From: Oegoconia quadripuncta
Taxonomy: Eukaryota; Arthropoda; Insecta; Lepidoptera; Autostichidae
DNA length: 64,000 bases
Assembly (NCBI GenBank): GCA_949316235.1
Contig: OX438758.1
Span: 13,363,731-13,427,730 of the forward strand
Direction: 5' to 3'
The notes under the pieces were generated by a model, which ran no database searches, was not told the origin of the DNA, and saw nothing but the letters and a program-made list of their open reading frames with translations. Each line of letters starts with the position of its first letter. Positions within the stretch are counted from its first letter, which is position 1. The position numbers and the translations under genes are program-made. This document shows positions 37,000 to 50,589 of the stretch, in pieces.

Positions 37000-39900
37000 A
37001 AAACTCACTAAGTTTAGTAACTGAATTTTGTACAAAAGATGGATGCGTGATCTTATTTATATCAAGTATTTTCCAAAAAGTATAAAAATACTTTAGTGAA
37101 TTGTACTCAAACTGAAGGCCCGTATTACAGTTAGTGACTTATGTACGAGGCATAAAATCGAAAATAAGAACGTTATAAAATAACTGATTTTTGCTTATAG
37201 TGCAAGCGAATGTGCTGAGTTCAATGGTCATGCTAACTCGTTTTAATGACTTTTTGCAATTAGTGAGTTTTGGGAGTAAGCCGACGGTATACTTTCGAAC
37301 GATAGCATTACAATCTAAAACAAAATAATAAATCTAAAAAAAAATATAAAAAAATGATGATCAAACTCTATAATCGAAGTCAAGACAGCCAAGTATTTTT
37401 CAATATTGTAGTATTCATTCTACATATTACCGGCCCTGAACGTATTTTCATTGTGTGTTTCATTTTTTCGCTTTGCTAGTACGTGGTGTAATTTTGTATG
37501 AGCCGTGATCCTTCTTCTTTGAGATCAATTGTCTCAACATTCAAATGAGTTGCCCATGCACAACATGGAAATTCACGGAAGTCCCTGTAGAAGACAACAC
37601 GGAAATTCTTAAATTTGTCCTTTACGACACTAACGGGAACGCTCATTTTACGACTTTTACGGGAGAGGATAAATACATAATACTACAAGGACAGCGTAAA
37701 TTCTTCGCCATTTGCAACAAACACCGGATGAAATAGAGAGATGAATAGGATTATTCAAAGCACACATTTAAATGTTTGACCCCAAACTAAAATGACTCAA
37801 CTTTTCTCCATTAAACATGACTGACGTTTTCACAAATACTAACTTTCAAACAAAATAAACTATATTGAACAGTGTTCTGTTCGCTCAAGTCATAGATAGT
37901 TAAAGACTGCAGGTTTTTAATGATTAAAATATATCCATTCCAGCCTTGAACATAAATTATCATCATCTTCAGCATGTATTCATCCTCTGTTGGATATATG
38001 TTTCTTCAATTTGTTTCCTTTCCGGACCGGCATGATGGCAGTTGCACATACAGCGGTATCTGTCCCGAAGTTTCTATTATAGAATGGTCCACTTGCCTAT
38101 AGGTGACCGGTCTAGGTCCCAATCTCCTTCGTAAATCAACGATTTCTTCCTGTTAGATTTTATCGCGATCGGTTGTACCAAGCCTACAGATACAAAACCC
38201 TATAAAATTGTTAAACATCTAAAAACACCGGAACTATACAAGACCTTTAGCATTGAACATGCAGTGTCCCACGATAAAACATTAGTATGCATTAACAAAA
38301 CACTTACCAACGAGGAAGTATGCACAAAGGCTATGAATAATTCTTCCGATAGTAGCAAAAACGTGAGCATCGTCGATGTTAATAGTTATTGGATTTAGCT
38401 TCCAGTCAGCCAGTAATTATCTACTCAGTCTGCTTACCTGTAAATTGGCTTTATGTTCCATGAAATGTATGATAGAGACGCTGATACAATTTGCTAGTTT
38501 AAAGGATCGGGATATAAAATTTAAAGCTCCCTCGTCTAAAGCGGAAGCAGTGAAATTTGTACAAGTGTTCAAAGACTGCAATACAGAGGCACAGTCAGAC
38601 AGACACATATAGAAATAAGGCGGGGGTTCAAGAACAAGAAGAGATTCATCATGAGCGCAACCAGTGCAAACCAATAATAAACAAATAGGCTTTTTGTAGC
38701 GGAGCCGAAAATAAAATTTACTTTTTTACAAATTTATTACAAATTATGCTTCCCGTCAGAGAAGAATAGAAATAATCCACCATTTCCATAATTGAAAATG
38801 CGACTAAGGGATTGTGATCATACAAGTATAGAACAGAGCAGGACTCATTGGACAACCCCAAAAACCTGAGGCCGAGTCGTCATATTAATTCTTACCTAAA
38901 ATGCAATAAAAGTCTAACCGTGGGAGAATTTTATACCAAGAAATGAAATTTGGCTTTTATAGTTGATGATAATAATGATTATAAGATATAATTTATAGAT
39001 CAAGGAAAAGTTACAGGTTACGGATTGGATCGTGACAGTAAATTAAAGCCCTTACCACATTTTTGGTAAATATTCGTGTAGAATCTATTGTAGAAACATC
39101 AAGGTTTCAAATTAATAAAGCGTATTGTCTTATTCCAAATTGAAAAAGTATGGACCTTTAATGGAAAACATGAACCTATAAGAAATTACAAACTCTCATT
39201 TCATAGAAGAGAAATTAACAAGCAAGTCGAGCCATAAAATTTATAACTGCTCTGAGTAGGCGAACCAACCCACTACACGTAAGTATAGTTATGTCTATGC
39301 AAATTATTTTTTTTTCAAACACACCGACCGACAAAACGAAAGTGGTTACAATAATACGCACGAAAAGTCAAGGCTTCTAAGACCATGTTGTAAGTTCCGC
39401 AACTTTACAATTGACATTAAAACGCACAACTTGTAGGCAAAAAAATAATAATTTTTAAAGTAGATCTAAATGATATTTATCACAATTTTACTGCTTTATA
39501 ATATTTTACAATGTGGCTGTTGTTTAGGAATGCAACGAATGTTGCGTTTACATAACTATGGCATAAGACAATCTGGGAAGATTGACGTCCGATTTCTGAT
39601 AACTAGAATTACTAATGTTGCTTCTTTCTTCCGGAATCTTAAGAGGTCACTATGATTATTCAGCTCCAAAATGAATGGTATATCAAATTAAAGTACCCTA
39701 AATATTGAGAATAGCAAAAGGAAAACTCAATTTATTTTTAAAGAAGAAGACTTTTTTACAATTCCAACACAAATCGAACTTAAACGTTATGCTACATTTC
39801 AGTCATCCTTTAAATTAAGACACAACATTGTTGATTCCAAAGCCTCTTCTCTAAACTAAAATTTTGGTGTGGTACTATCCCATTCTTTTTAATTCAAGAG

Positions 39901-41960
39901 GAAATAGATGTCACCATTTTAAAATAACTTTTAGTTGTATCATGAAAATCGACACCATTGTTTATAAAAGATATTTTCAATTCTTATCGATTTGCTATCA
40001 TTAAATTACTTCAGTTTGTCTGTTCACCTATCAACTCAAACCCAAAATCAGTCAACATAATTCATAAAATTTGCATAAGAGCATATGGAGTCAGGGCAGG
40101 AGAATGTCAAACATGATGCCAATGAAGTTGACTTTCAGCAATACAAAATAAGATAATTAAAGTCTTACAAGACAATCCAATTATATATTCACTTAAAATC
40201 AATGAAGCAAGGCAGCGAATGTATGAACAAAACCAAGTGGGCAACTAGTGTTAATTCAAGGTTAAAAATTTATAACACGCGGAAGGTTTTTTTGTTCTGG
40301 TTAGTGAGCAAAGCATATTTATGGGCTATGACAGTTTAGGAATTTATTAAAGAAATCATAATAGCAGATAGTATCTAAGATTAACAAGTTTTCAGCTCGA
40401 TATAACATTGGCAAAGGTAAGCATATTACATGTATCATATCATATACCTCTGATCCCATGACAATTCTGTAAATAAAATAGAAAACTTCTATCTTAAAAC
40501 AATACTACCTGTCACTATCGACTATGTTACTAATTTTGCGGTATCAAGGGAAATTTACTATATTTTAAATTCACGCGAAGAAAACTGCGGGTAAGAGCTA
40601 AATAAAAAAATAATTGAATAAAGCAAATTGGCTGGTTGTCATACTCGTCGTTTGGTACCTCTTATTTCATAGCATTGTTGTGTTCAAGCAGACCATGATT
40701 AATCAAACTGTGTAGCGTAAGTTTTTTGAAAATTGATTGAAATTAAAGCATGAATGAATTAAACGCGATTGATTTATATACACCGCTTAGAAACTAACCT
40801 AAAAGAGCATGAGCTGATCGCGTTAACCATTTTTCACGGAAGAACAACTTTCCACGATATTTATCTGATACATACTCTCGGACAAATATGGCCACATTGT
40901 AGCTGATACATAAAAACTACTGTATCGGTCTGTAGTTTTTGTAATAGTAATTAATTAGAGAAAAAATGTAACACAGTGGGGTGGAATGCGACGTAAAGCA
41001 TTACTTATGTTTTATTAAATCAATCAGATAAAGAGATTATTATAAGTACATTGATTATTGCAGCTCTGGAATTTCGAAATAATTATAAACAAAGTCTAAA
41101 CTAGAATCTATCGTATGCTAAGTACCTAGTGGTATAGTGCAATGACTTGAATCTTCAACACAAGTTCATTTTCGAAATCTCCCAATATTAGAATTACTGA
41201 GAACTATTACAAACTACACAAAAAAGCTGCTATATATGATAGATGGGACACAGATATGAATCTAAGCAGGCGCAGGCATGGAACATGGTTTTACAATAAT
41301 AGACAAGAGTATAGCATACATTATTTTTTCTAAGAAACATCACTTTCTCTGTAACGTTGTTTTTTCTCGTATTGAATGTTTAGAAAACTGGAAGACTGTA
41401 ACACTTCCGACACATTAACGTGAGACCTTTGCAAGAGGAAATGCCAATTTTACTTTAATTAGACAGACTCTTAGAAAAGCGGAAGATGAGCTTGAAGAAT
41501 TCTCGGTTAGTATCTAGCGAGCAGCTTTCTTCGCTTTATTTTTCTTAAGAGTAATTAGTTTAAAGAGCCCTTAATGTTTCTGTTATAACGAACGCGAGCA
41601 TTATTTGTGAAGATAATTTGACAAACGACTGCATAGAAACTGTAGCAACAAATGTTTTTCACGTAAAAATTAAAACACAATGTCGCATTAAAATGACAAT
41701 TGGCATTGTTGTACAAAGCCTCTTAGATTTTGAGAGCACAAGACTCATGTACCATACGTCCGTTCATAATTCTGAATTGTAATTAGCAACTTGTGTCAAT
41801 TGTTACTGACGTACCTGTTCCTTGCTACTATTGTTTGGACCAACATGCCGTGAAGGTTCAATATTCAATAAATAACGTTACCGCCGTACACATATCTCAA
41901 CCATTATACTGAGAACTGTAATATGCGCAGGTCTACGTGCCGCGAGAAACACTTTCGAAT
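37000..41960. other. Largely unexplained tract between the pseudogene and the GRXCR-like exon
   Basis: No intact gene is recognised. Plus-strand coding-like patches are 37545-37736 (63 codons from an ATG) and about 38154-38400 (open without an ATG, with an IGCTKPTDTKPYKIV segment). Another open frame at 38376-38612 follows, and 39900-40250 has short interrupted frames. A repeat scrap (about 37970-38060, 'atcatcttcagcatgtattc') is present. If the gene at 42067 is intact, its downstream exons or introns must run through this tract on the minus strand. I could not find them by eye. Confidence 0.35.
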
Positions 41961-42066
41961 ACATTTAACTGTGACCTCTAAAATCACGTACGTGTATAAC
42001 GAGACAGTAGTTGACATGAAAACCTGTCGAGCAGAAATTAAAAAGTATGATATTCATAAAAATTAC

Positions 42067-43539
42067 CTTTGTTGTGCTCTGGATTTGTAGAAAGGTCGCT
42101 ATGCCTGCTCGCACACGATTTTTGACACCGCGTATCGTGCCTTTCGAACTTCTTATAGTAGACGGTGCCTCTTCACTTTTATAATCCTTTATACCGGCGA
42201 AGAATTCCACTTCAGTAGCATCACCACAATCACTTTTAGCACCAACACTAACACTTTTCACCGGCTTAACTTCATCGAACTGTTTCTCGTTCAGATGAAA
42301 GTCATAATACTTGTCCGTATCAAAATAATGACTGCTATAGCACAATTGCTCTTGTTTCATCTTGTCCTGTTTTTTTCTATCCTCGTAAGTACTCTCGCTA
42401 ATCAGAGGCGTTTTGCTACACAAGTTCGGAGGTAATGACTGTGTGTCATCATTTCTTTTTGCTTCACTATTAAACTGCGAAACTAGACGGAACGAAGTGA
42501 GCTGTGCGCTTTCTTTTGATATATTAGCATTTTCATTAATATTCTGGTTCGCTTCCCCGTGTCGTTGGTCGTCATTCGACTCACTTTCAGTTTCAACCGT
42601 ACTGAGTTTTGCCGAGCGGTCTCTAATGTCTTGGAGGAGACCTTGCGGTAGAAAGCTATTATCATTATTGTTTGCTTTGGCGGCAAACGATGGTATTTGC
42701 GGTGCGGCAGGTGGCTCAATAGTCTGGTTCTTCTCTTTCTTGCGTACGTCTTCGATATGACTTTCGTCGGCATGTACGCTTCCATTTAACTCACTGCTAT
42801 TCAGTGAGTCACACGATATATTCGAATCGTTGTCTTCAAAATCGAGTTCGCCTTGATTGCTTCTCGTGGAACTAATTACTGTTACCGAGACAGCCTTCTT
42901 CGTGGAACTTGATTTAGATGTTTTTTTCTTAGGTAGAGGCGGAGGTGTTCCATCAAGGTCGCTGCAGGTTCCCGAATCAAGCGTGTCACTCGGAGAACAC
43001 TGACCGCTCGACATTACCATATTCATTGAATTCACAAATGAATTGCAATAGATGAATGGCGGCTTATCAGATTTTGAGAGCTCCTCATGATCCAGGATCT
43101 TGGGTTGGTCATCGACATTGAGCCTGACTAAGCTGTTATTCTTTTTACAAATGTCATTTATTTTGAACGTTTCGAAGTCGACGTCACTCTTGAGGTGCAC
43201 GCTAGAGATTTTCGGCGCTTTGGGTTTGTCTGCGTCCGTGTTAATTCTGATTGTGACCACGTGAGGACCGTTGGTAGGGGCGTCCGCGCCAGGCGTGTTC
43301 GCGGGTCGTTCTGGCTGGGTCGCCGCTATGAATACCGTTGCTGATGGTGTCTTAGAATTAAGGACGAGTGAGTGCATCGAACTCAGCGCATCCACACTCC
43401 GGCTTTCGGTGGCAGTAAACCCGTTCAGTTTATCATCTGCAGTTATTTGCGTGAATGTTGTCGACCCCCTTTGCTTCACTTTGGGTGGTAGCGGGGGGAT
43501 GTACTCCACACTAGGACGGGGGGTCACCTCTTCCATCAT
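42067..43539 (-). CDS. 5' coding exon of a GRXCR-like (glutaredoxin domain-containing cysteine-rich) protein
   Basis: The frame starts at tandem ATGs (43539; context acaacaATG) and codes for about 491 residues of a low-complexity, Ser/Asn/Asp-rich N-terminal region. Proline-rich motifs YIPPLPPKVKQRG (near residue 13) and GTPPPLPKKK (near 198) look like SH3-type ligands. Near the end, SKGTIRGVKNRVRAGIATFL matches what I recall just upstream of the glutaredoxin-like domain in insect proteins named for CG31559/GRXCR1. The codons then meet AAAG/gtaatt (donor at 42066-42065), and beyond that the frame loses coding character, so the exon ends at 42067. The glutaredoxin domain must be in later exons at lower coordinates. 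Upstream on the minus strand, ttctctttgcag ends at 43707 and is a likely acceptor, so 43706-43540 would be 5' UTR. In vertebrates the family acts in actin-rich hair-cell bundles; the role here is unknown. Confidence 0.6.
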
Positions 43540-43708
43540 TGTTGTGTACTAATAAACTCGCATAATTAGCTAACGGTTGGTCGGTTGCAATGCGAGTCAG
43601 GTCCGTTCAGATGGTTGTATAAGGCATAATGGTTCCGGTGACCGATTGAGACTGGGTCAGTAATCCGTACGGCTGGCTGGTTTTTCTAGCACGTCGGTAT
43701 TTACATCT
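43540..43708 (-). other. Probable 5' UTR part of the GRXCR-like exon with splice acceptor
   Basis: On the minus strand, a pyrimidine-rich 'attctctttgcag' ends at 43707. From 43706 to the ATG at 43539 there is no stop-free coding frame in register. This fits an acceptor followed by untranslated leader, so the promoter and first exon lie to the right. Confidence 0.45.
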
Positions 43709-44209
43709 GCAAAGAGAATATTCATTGGTCAATTAATACAGTCATTATAGAGATCAATTAGTTCTAAAATTGCATTAATTAAAATATGTTTAAATAATTA
43801 AGCAACATTTAACCACGAGGTTTGGAAATAACTAAAGGAAATTTTGGATAATTATAGACTATAGAATTATAGTCAATTGCAGGGAAACATGTCTCACCAA
43901 TGTTGGGCGGACATTCAAAAGTCTAGCCCTAGCTGGTCAAAATAATGCAATGCAGTTAATTCTCGTACTTGTTTACGCAAAAACAAAAGCAAATCTGACA
44001 CAAACATTTCTATACATGTTAATATTAATGATGAATAGTATTCCTATTTTAAGCTGGTTTTCTGACTAGTTTACTAGCCTAGCGGTTAACGCAACCTTGT
44101 GGTCAAACACTGATCCGAATCTGCGAATAACCGTGTTCTTTCTTTCAAATATCAAAGTTCCGAGTCCTCGTGCTATAAGGAGAGTAGAAGGGAACAAAGC
44201 TTATTCCAA

Positions 44210-44489
44210 TCCAAAAAAGGACGAGGTTATTTTCATCAATTGTTAACCGATTTTGATGATTGTTATTTTGTTTGATAGGGTTTATCACCAGAGTGGTCTC
44301 ATATAAATATGCACTCCGGAGATAGAGCCAAATAGTACATAAGTTGCTTACTTTGATGATATAATGACTTTTGCTGAGCTCTGATGTCGGTTGTTTCCAA
44401 AGAGGAGATAGAAGCTAGGAGATAAAGAAACAGGAGAGGTTATACAGTGATATTTCCGACATTTTGTGATCTGATTTAACAATTCTATG
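44210..44489 (+). repeat. Dispersed repeat shared with about 10700-10880
   Basis: Both copies contain 'tgttaaccgattttgatgat', 'atagggttta' and '(g)tggtc.catataaat', followed by 'ccgg(g)aga'. A similar piece resumes at about 44890-44935, so the foldback element at 44490 probably landed inside this repeat. Confidence 0.5.
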
Positions 44490-44874
44490 CAGGGTGAAAT
44501 TGAATTCCTGTAATTCCTATTTACTGTTTAGTCCTCTCTTGATTACGTACAACTTTTCCCAAGGAACCATAGACAAAATCGATAAAAAAATTGTCGATTA
44601 CCCATACAAAGTAAACTATTCTGAAACCACACCTGTACGGAAGTCCAACAATTTTCAGCTGAATTCAGCTATGGTTCCTACTGGAAAGTTGTTCATAATC
44701 AGCTGTGGAGTCACTAGCCGAAAATTGATGGACTTCCATACTAAAAATGGTTTACTTTGTATGCCACCGAAAATTTTTTGATCGAATTCTACTATGGTTA
44801 CTTGGGGAAAGTAGTGCGTAATCAAGAGTGACGTCACCAGTTAATGGGAATTACACGAATTCAAATTCATCCTG
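44490..44874. mobile_element. 385-bp foldback element with long inverted repeats
   Basis: Left terminus cagggtgaaattgaattc and right terminus (reverse complement) caggatgaatttgaattc are near-identical. The arms continue inward for well over 100 bp ('cttgattacgtacaactttt' against 'cttgattacgcactacttt', 'catacaaagtaaac', 'ggaagtcca.caattttc.g'). The short open frames on both strands here are mirror images of each other and are artefacts of the palindrome. This is a MITE or foldback transposon. Confidence 0.75.
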
Positions 44875-45339
44875 TACATGCACGTAAGGGTTATTCCATA
44901 TAAATTGGTAAAGAGCTGATGATGCATTCCGGAAATAGATAATTGAATCTTAGTGAAGCCGATTGTTTTGCCATTTTTTTCCGGTCCAAATATGGATTTC
45001 TCGATTTCTCGAAGTAATTTTTTTATCTGTTGAATGACGTTTGCCGAATTTCTTAATTCTTTTTCTAATTCGAACACAAACGAAGTACCTCGAATCACTG
45101 TGCTGTTGTCTTAAATCATATTTGTGTATTATGTTTTTTTATAAACCGCAAGCTTTAGCGTGACTAATTTAAAATTATACTTTACATTTTTAATTTATAT
45201 TAAAGGAAAACAGAGCGCAAATAGTTACGTGGACTGAATTAATCACAAGTAATCAATGAAACAAGATTTAGGTGAGTCTTAAATATATTTTGAATTACTT
45301 TTAATAGTAGCAATAAGTATAGATATATATATATATAGT

Positions 45340-46120
45340 ATAGAAATATATAAATGAGAAAACAACTATGTCTGTCTGTCTGTTACTTTGTCATGACTAA
45401 AGCTCTGAACATCGGAGATTTTCGCCAACACTTGGCGTATTGATAAAGAGCAAGACGACCAGGTCGTTCCAAAAAAAAATTCCTTCAAGGATATGCATAG
45501 AGCCCTCTGACTTTGATTTTTAAAAGGTGTATTTTAACCATATTTATATTTGCCCGTCTACGTGGAAGCAAAAGGAGGGTAATGTATTTATAATTTGTTA
45601 TTGTAATCAATATATTTCAATGTCAGTATACTCGTATTACTCAACAGTGACGACATAAATTGCATAGGACATGTAAATGGCTAGTCTTTAATTCCGATTC
45701 ATTATTGATGTAATGTCAATATACATTGGTGATATTTACGTGACATGAAACCATAGATATTTCACGTTACGTAATACTGAAACGTTCTAACTTACCCAAT
45801 GTGGAGTAATTTATGCAAATGTCTTATCATTGTTTACTTTAACATCCTCACATGTGTACCGAAGCCAGCACAGTTATGAGTACCTCTCAAAGTAGGCAAT
45901 GCAGTCTACGCTGCGAGTAGTAAGAATATTTTTACAGACAGATAGTTTATTATGATAGCTTTTAGTATCATTATGGAAAAAAGGTGGCCAAATGCGAGTA
46001 GGACTTATGCCAAGAAATCTATGTATTTCCATGTAAGTATAATACTGTATACTGACGATATAAAATGCATAGAACTTTATAAAAGAAAATTATAATTAAA
46101 AACTTCAAAACAAGGCGATA
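45340..46120. other. Non-coding tract with a repeat scrap
   Basis: 45340-45540 contains a dispersed-repeat segment ('atgtctgtctgtctgttact', 'cggagattttcgccaacact') next to an (AT)n run at about 45325. No gene is seen. Confidence 0.4.
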
Positions 46121-46164
46121 TAATTGATCTGGGCCGTAGTCGGTCGCATAACCAAATCTATACA

Positions 46165-46625
46165 CCATCAACATCTAGCCCTAGTCCCCATTAATTTGGG
46201 GTCAGCGCAGTTCGCCTTTTTCTTCGTATCTCCTCTATCAGGCGTCACCTCATCATTCACACCCTTTTCGTTTATATCATCCCTCACACAATCCATTCAT
46301 CTTTTCCGTGGTCTTCCTCTTCCTTTCCAACCATCGATATCCATATTCATCGGTCTCTTAGTAACATGCATATCATCGCTTCTCATAACATGCCCATACC
46401 AAGCCAAACGATTTCCTTTCAACTTTGCTGTCACGGGTGCTACTTTTAAACTACCTCTCACATTCTCATTCCTTATTTTGTCACTCCAGTCATCCATCTC
46501 AACATTCTCACCTCTGCTGCATTCTTTCATGCGTCTTCTTCATGATCCAACACTCACGACATGTCTTTTACAAGGAACCGTATGTAGGCCTACTCCGGCC
46601 TTGCTTTTGATTTGTACCCAACTAT
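46165..46625 (-). pseudogene. Non-LTR retrotransposon tail (RTE-like), minus strand
   Basis: On the minus strand the frame gives RGSLKVAPVTAKLKGN, NRLAWYGHVMRSDDMHVT, DGWKGRGRPRKR and, in shifted frames to the left, a NCADPKLMG-type end. It is the same family as 15241-15690 and is broken by frameshifts at both sides. The long plus-strand open frame across it is only the opposite strand. Confidence 0.6.
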
Positions 46626-46649
46626 CCCAGGAAGAATGTAGATTATAAT

Positions 46650-49600
46650 GTTACGTCCTGCAGCCTGAATGGCTTCACCCATTTTGAAGTTCATAGTGTC
46701 ATTAGATTCGTCTTGATCCCTGGAGTGTCATAGGATACATTCTATGGTAAAATTTCAATAATATGCAAAGACGCGAAGGGTTTTTTGGTTTCTAAACTTA
46801 TATTTGTATATTTTATTATTACCTAAAAGTTTTTATTACCTTTTGAAATGAGTATGGAACCCTAATTAGTAATTTTAATGTCGGCAAAGACAAATATAAC
46901 TTTGTTTTCTGTGTCATGTGATCAAACTATAAGTGATGGGTAGACACTTTAGTAATACTATGGTTCAATTTAAAAAGGTTTTCATGGATGAAACGTTTGA
47001 CGGCATGGTCTTGCAATAGCCGATTATAGCGAGTTTTGCAATTGAGTTTTGACCCATGGCAAGTTGACGACAATTATGCAATAATGGCTTCCGGTAAAGT
47101 GGTTATTTCAATTTTTGACAATCATTATTTACTATTTAGGAGAAGTATAATTTAATACAAGGTCTTATATTGGATGGGCCGTCTTGTTAAATAAGTGGTT
47201 CAGAAATCCGGGCGGTGAAAACGTCAAACATGATGAATGTACTTACAAAAAAATATAAAATTATTTTTTGAAAGGCATTTCATGGTATAATAAAATTTTG
47301 ACTAGAAAGATGCTTTAAAGGATACTTTTTGGATAAGTTGGTTACGATTGGACAAGATAAGTCGTAAAGTCGTTGCAAGTGTTGCAAGCGATACCTGTAG
47401 GTGTAGGTATTTGCGTGAGTTTAATAGCCAATTACGACATAAAGGGTAAAGGTTTTCTGGATTACAAACATTCAAAAATAACACTATTAACTCTATTCGT
47501 GGAGCTTAGAAAATTTGAGGTGTTCAGACAATTTCCTAATACCACAAACAGGTGGCCACCCTGCCGTGTCCAGCTTTTATCTTTTTATCAAACAGCAGCT
47601 AAATGTATATGGAGAGGTCTACATTACCTATTCTATTGTCTTTATCCTGCTCGCTTTGCCCTCACTTTGAATACAAGACCTACATAAAGTTAAGTTACAT
47701 CGATTAATAAACCTGATTCATAACGCTTTCATTCAAAAAACTGAAGCTAACATAATTACTTGTTAATTATCACACAACTGACCACGCAGTCGTCGGTAAA
47801 TGATCAATTAACTGACTGACAGACATTCCAACTAAGTACTCAATCGTTTAAGCGATTACAAAACCGAACAGTTCCACAGCTGGAGCTAAACGGACACGAA
47901 AAAAACACTTTCCCTCAGTTAAATATCGAGACGAATCGAATTTTCGAATGAATTCTTTCGGAGCATGGAAACGGTTTTTAATTACGTGTATTGATGGCCA
48001 TTGATTGGTATTCATTGACATACCAAATGTTGATCGACCAATGAGCTAGGTAAATCAATCTGTGACAACCATTGAATTTCCTCGATTATGTGATTATGAA
48101 CATTACGTAACATCATCATCAGCCTTAACGTCCCCGCTATTGGGCACAGCATGCTGGCAGCAGAGGATATCCTCCTTAGCCCATATGTGTCATAATACAC
48201 CAGGTCCAGTGAAGATTGGTGGATTTATGTGAGACTAGTGACTACCTGACAATCTTTTTAAGCTGTCCCTGTAGGACAATCGGGACCGACTATTTAACGT
48301 ACCCTTCGAAGCACGGAAATAGTTATTCATCTTTACTTTTTACTCGAATTTTACTCGACGATAACATTGCGGGCGTTGCAATGAACTACGAACAATCACA
48401 GACATGCAGCGGCGTCGCATTGCATCGTGAGGCCTGACACAATTTTATCCAGATAGCGCAATACACTCATGTTGTCATTCACTGCGCGCTCATCATGATG
48501 TCCGCTATGTACTTATTGTGACGAGCACGTAGTGAATAGTAAAACTCTTAATATTTGATCTTTTGCCAAAAAGTGCATATATAGTTGGCCAGGGGTTCAG
48601 AGCATAAAACTGAACTATTTTAATTATGAATCATCACATCAGCCACAGGGCGTCCACTGGTGAATACTCCGGCATAGATTGCCATAGCGACCGGTTGGAT
48701 GCGGTTTGCTTCAAGCGACTTCTCGAGACCTTCATTAGGTCACCTGTCCTGCCAGAGTCCGCTGAGCTGGCTGTTGCGTAATCTTCTCTCTACAACTTTA
48801 TTGCCCCACCAGCCGTAATTTCTTCGATCTTGGGCATTCACTGCCACTGCAACATACTCTGGGCTATGTCAGTTTATTATGAAAATAACTCTGAAATCGT
48901 GACATTGAAACGGTGTACATTTTATCGAGTGATTTTCTTCTTTTTAAGTTGTAAGATATATTCTTTCTTATACCCGATTGCATTAATAATCGAGATAATA
49001 ATATTAGATTATTTTGTATTACGTACACTTAACACCTGTACTGCAACAATAGTGATTACAAAGATACATAACTACAAAGAATAGTTATGTTATTATACCA
49101 TTATTTCATTATCTGTCAATATCGAGTTGACTTTAGAAAATCGATGACAATCGATAGAGATAACTGCCTTAAGCGATATGTAATAAGACCATTCGTCAGT
49201 TTGTTCCGGTGAATTGGCAGCTCAGTTGTAGTTAATAAATCATCTATTTTAACTGGTTTTCGTACTAGTGAAATTTGCCTAATGATTGTTTTGAATGTTA
49301 CGCACCGTGGAAATTAACACGTAACTGGCTTTGAGAATTGGGGCGTACGAATTTTCTGCTGCGTTTAAAGAAATATTATTTAGCTCATTAATAAAAATTG
49401 TACATTTACGTTACATATTTATTATCTCTCTAATTTAAAATAGACATAATACAATACAAAATATTAATATAAAACATACGTTCTGCATTAAAAATACTTA
49501 AAAAATAAAAGGTTTTATTGCAATACTCGACCATGATTATCATATATTATAATAATCTAAACTTATATCCTCAAATCTACTCCCTCATATACGAGGCCTA

Positions 49601-49870
49601 TATCCCTGCAGTGGGATGTTGACGGGCTGGTGACGATGATGATGATTATAATCTAAAATGCAAAGTTTCGTATCCGTGCTACTAACCGTAGAGGAAATCC
49701 ATCTGTGGGAGACAATCTTGGCTTGAGCATCAGGTCATCAAAATTAACCGTGTATGCAAAACTTTGTTTTCGTGCGGTAAAACGTTAAGGAGTTTTCCTC
49801 GCGGGGAGACCATCCTGACTGCAGCATCAGTTCATGTCTATATGCCAGTTCATGTCATATAAATGTATTG
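46650..49870. other. Intergenic tract with repeat fragments
   Basis: 46650-46780 resembles about 4255-4380 ('tcataggatacattctatgg'). About 48110-48190, 48630-48790 and 49585-49645 carry 'atcatcatcagcc...gtcc...ctgc.gggca'-type fragments common in lepidopteran repeats. The intact short frames here (for example 47373-47687) show no domain and I leave them uncalled. Confidence 0.4.
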
Positions 49871-50038
49871 TCATGAGAACTGAACGAGTATGCAATATGT
49901 CAGCTCCTTAACTGAACAAGAAATGCTTCTAATTTGATTTGCAGGTTTTGAACGGACATACGATATACATACATACGGGTACATACATAATGACACGCCT
50001 GTTTCCCGTAGGGGTAGGCAGAGACCACAGACCACGCA

Positions 50039-50142
50039 GAACCAACCAAACCGAGTACTTAAACATGTACCCCGCTGGGGATCGAACCCGCGACTTCCGA
50101 ATCGTAAACCCAATGTTGTTTACATTGAGCCACGGAGGCGGT
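50039..50142 (-). repeat. SINE family A, tRNA-like head only
   Basis: Matches the first about 100 bp of family A on the minus strand, from 'gcctccgtggctcaatgtaa' to 'aagtactcggtttggttggt'. It joins unrelated sequence at about 50039. Confidence 0.7.
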
Positions 50143-50589
50143 TAAACATATTTTTACTTTAATCATATTTAAACATGGAGAGTAACACACAGCATATTAG
50201 ATCAGTATCAGTAGGTTTTTAACTACGAAATTTAAGTATTTAAAAAGCAAATTACACTCTAGTGACCAAGATGAACCGAACAATACCTTGCACTTCAAAA
50301 TAGGTCAAACCGTTTAGGCTCCAGGAGGTGACATAGAAATCTACATACATAACATACCTACGTATATACATATATTGTATATATATACACACTCGAAAAA
50401 CATAACCCTCCTTTTTGGGGCCGTCGCTAAAAAGGGATAAGAACAAAATACAAATATTGACATGCAAAGCTCGATCTCGTTAAGAAACACGCTCCTATTA
50501 CCCGTCTAAGGCCCGTGTAAACCGTTCTCAAGATTGAGATGGCATTAAGTTGACGCTTGTGAATCTGTTGCATATTAAAACAGTATCAA

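Noticed and set aside
40440..40490. Possible next exon of the GRXCR-like gene (minus strand, 'tttacag' then a YRIVMG-like frame)
   Set aside because: Only a few residues resemble the expected glutaredoxin-domain start and the frame closes quickly; judged coincidence.
44494..45098. Several open frames on both strands
   Set aside because: They mostly mirror each other across the foldback element (for example the NLNSCNS and KLNSCNS ends) and are artefacts of the palindrome and its flanks.
46124..46648. 174-codon plus-strand open frame
   Set aside because: It is the opposite strand of a non-LTR retrotransposon tail whose minus-strand peptide is recognisable.
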